From Bacillota bacterium (GTDB lineage: Bacteria; Bacillota; Tb-RUG-66), in contig JAEEYS010000004.1 in the NCBI GenBank assembly GCA_016288255.1, positions 1 to 6,224 on the forward strand: 6,224 bases of DNA. The letters are read 5' to 3'. Under the pieces are notes generated by a model. The model ran no database searches. It was not told where the DNA came from and was given only the letters and a program-made list of their open reading frames with translations. Each line of letters begins with the position of its first letter. Position 1 is the first letter of the stretch. The position numbers and the translations under genes are program-made. Shown here piece by piece: positions 4,781-6,224 of the stretch.

Positions 4781-6224
4781 TTAATTCTGATTAACGGTTT
4801 CTTCCAAAGAAGTTTCCGTTTCCGCGTTGTTTCCCGTATTTTCTTCCGTCGTCATGCCCTCTTCCGTATCTACGCCCGGAACCGACTCTTCCGTTACACC
4901 AAAAAGGTCTTCCAGCGCGTTCAAATAGCGTTCTAATTCTTTCAGATAAGTGCCGTAAGAAGCCCAATCACCGTTTTTCAAAGCGGCTTGCGCGTTGTCA
5001 AAGCTTTCCGACGCCTTCTGGATCAATTCCCGTTCCGTCAAAACATCGGAAGGCGTATCCGTTCCGTCGTCGCTCGGCTGATCCGGTGTGACGATACCGT
5101 TATCAATGGTGATCTTCTGTCCCAATATCTTAGACAGCGCTTCCGCAAAGGTTTTTTCCATAGCGATATCTTCTCCGTGGACTACAATGATCCGCTGGAT
5201 TTCCGGCAAAGAGTTGCTGCCCGAAGCTTCCAAATAGATCGGTTCCACGTATAAAAGCGTATCTCCGACCGGCACGATCATCAAATTGCCGCGGATGACA
5301 TCCGACCCTCTTTGCCCCCAAAGGGTCAGTTCTTTTGAGATTTCCGGGTCCTGATCGATAATATTTTCCACCTGCATCGGGCCCTGTACCGCCGAAACTT
5401 TGGAGAAGTTATACACGATCATCTGTCCATAATTCTGATAATCGCATCTGACTGCCATCCACCCGTTCAGAACCGCCTTGTTCACCGGCGTAAAAGGCTG
5501 GATCAGCAGCATTTCCAAGTCCTCTTCCACATTTTTTAAATTGATGGTAGTATAATACGGCTCCATCTCGATCTCTTCATCATAATATTTTTCCCGTCCG
5601 ATATTCCACGCGTCTTCTTTGTTATAAAAGATATCCGTATTGGTCATATGATAGGTCAAATATTTATTTGCTTGGATCTCAAAGATATCGTCCGGATACA
5701 GGACATGCTTCTGCAATCCTTCCGGCATTTCGGAAATATCTTTGAAACTGTGATTGAAAATATTGGACCAAACTTTAATGATCGGATCCATATCCTTGAA
5801 TACATAGAAATCCACAGACCCGTTGTAAGCATCGATTACCGCTTTGACGGAATTTCGGATATAGTTGATATTGCCAAAGATCGTATTGCTGGGCTGAGAA
5901 TAAGGATACGCATCGCTTATGGTATATCCTTCTGCGATCCAATAGAGTTTTCCTTCATTGATCACAATATACGGGTCTTCATCCCAAGTGATGAACGGCG
6001 CGATCTTTCTCAACCTTTGATTGATGTTCCGATACAAATGCAGTTTGGAATCTCTTGTGATCGCCGAGGACAAGAACATGTTCACATCCCGCAGTTTAAT
6101 GGAAGAAACCAGCTTCGTAAAGAAATTCAACGAGATGCCGCCTTCTCCTTCATAATATCCTTCCACATTTTCTTCCGTATTTTTGGCATAATCAAATTCC
6201 GGGATCTTGGTATTGGTGACCACA
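4781..6224 (-). CDS. UPF0182 (COG1615) membrane protein, C-terminal part; 5' end outside window
   Basis: About 480 codons are visible. The frame is open to the right edge, so the first visible codon (GTG) is internal and not a start. Family members are usually about 900-1000 residues, with several N-terminal transmembrane helices followed by a large extracytoplasmic part; only that soluble part is here, and no membrane segment is seen. Recognisable family stretches, counted from the right edge: FDYAKNTEENVEGYYEGEGG (about 10-29), RKIAPFITWDEDPYIVI, YTISDAYPYSQPS, VLYPDDIFEIQANKYLTYHM, LIQPFTPVNKAVLNGWMAVR and SDVIRGNLMIVPVGDTLLYV. After a Pro/Asp/Thr linker comes the helical ALKNGDWASYGTYLKELERY segment, also typical of the family, then a tail of about 36 residues with 11 acidic, 7 Thr and no basic residues. 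Function is unknown; a cell-envelope role is inferred from topology. It has its own terminator. Confidence 0.92.
   Translation of the reverse strand, partial: VVTNTKIPEFDYAKNTEENVEGYYEGEGGISLNFFTKLVSSIKLRDVNMFLSSAITRDSKLHLYRNINQRLRKIAPFITWDEDPYIVINEGKLYWIAEGYTISDAYPYSQPSNTIFGNINYIRNSVKAVIDAYNGSVDFYVFKDMDPIIKVWSNIFNHSFKDISEMPEGLQKHVLYPDDIFEIQANKYLTYHMTNTDIFYNKEDAWNIGREKYYDEEIEMEPYYTTINLKNVEEDLEMLLIQPFTPVNKAVLNGWMAVRCDYQNYGQMIVYNFSKVSAVQGPMQVENIIDQDPEISKELTLWGQRGSDVIRGNLMIVPVGDTLLYVEPIYLEASGSNSLPEIQRIIVVHGEDIAMEKTFAEALSKILGQKITIDNGIVTPDQPSDDGTDTPSDVLTERELIQKASESFDNAQAALKNGDWASYGTYLKELERYLNALEDLFGVTEESVPGVDTEEGMTTEENTGNNAETETSLEETVNQN

Noticed and set aside
6221..6223. GTG at the right edge considered as a start codon for the UPF0182 protein
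   Set aside because: The frame continues to the edge and the visible part lacks the family's N-terminal membrane domain, so this codon is an internal Val.

Overview
The window reads as chromosomal DNA from a low-to-mid GC Gram-positive anaerobe, most likely a member of the Clostridia. The reasons are strong Shine-Dalgarno sites (AAGGAGG type) before nearly every gene, AT-rich intergenic regions with sigma-A type promoters, intrinsic terminators with U-tracts, and gene content typical of clostridia: a two-cluster ferredoxin-like protein with a CRP/FNR regulator, an FSA/TalC-type transaldolase, a DgkB-like lipid kinase and a UPF0182 membrane protein. The lineage is an inference; no rRNA or other marker gene is present.

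Layout from left to right. (1) Positions 1-865, minus strand: a two-gene unit of a class I SAM-dependent methyltransferase (182-865) followed by the N-terminus of a small membrane protein (1-172) that runs off the left edge. The second gene's ribosome binding site starts in the first gene's stop codon. (2) Positions 866-1464, no gene: a minus-strand promoter (extended -10, about 1102 start) with an inverted-repeat operator on its start site, a second copy of the operator 76 bp downstream in the leader, a triple short repeat, and the intrinsic terminator of the next gene. (3) Positions 1465-2989: a divergent pair, a 4Fe-4S ferredoxin-like protein (minus) and a CRP/FNR-family regulator (plus). 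They share a short intergenic region with back-to-back promoters and one 14-bp palindrome. (4) Positions 2995-3020: a bidirectional terminator between convergent genes. (5) Positions 3027-4736, minus strand: a promoter, a diacylglycerol kinase-family lipid kinase, then a small transaldolase, probably one operon. (6) Positions 4735-6224, minus strand: the C-terminal half of a UPF0182 membrane protein with its own terminator; the N-terminal half lies beyond the right edge.

The most coherent functional unit is the regulator/ferredoxin pair. The palindrome is centred about 40.5 bp upstream of the predicted ferredoxin start site, where a CRP/FNR-type activator binds in class II promoters, and just downstream of the regulator's own predicted start site, where it could autorepress. 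This resembles redox or nitrosative-stress modules of anaerobes (HcpR/FrdX type), but that specific identity is inference. The second unit worth attention is the methyltransferase/membrane protein pair controlled by two TTAGT-N4-ACTAA operators whose repressor is not in the window. No mobile element, CRISPR array, tRNA or rRNA was seen. Coding and intergenic sequence look ordinary and chromosomal, and no wholly new system is evident.
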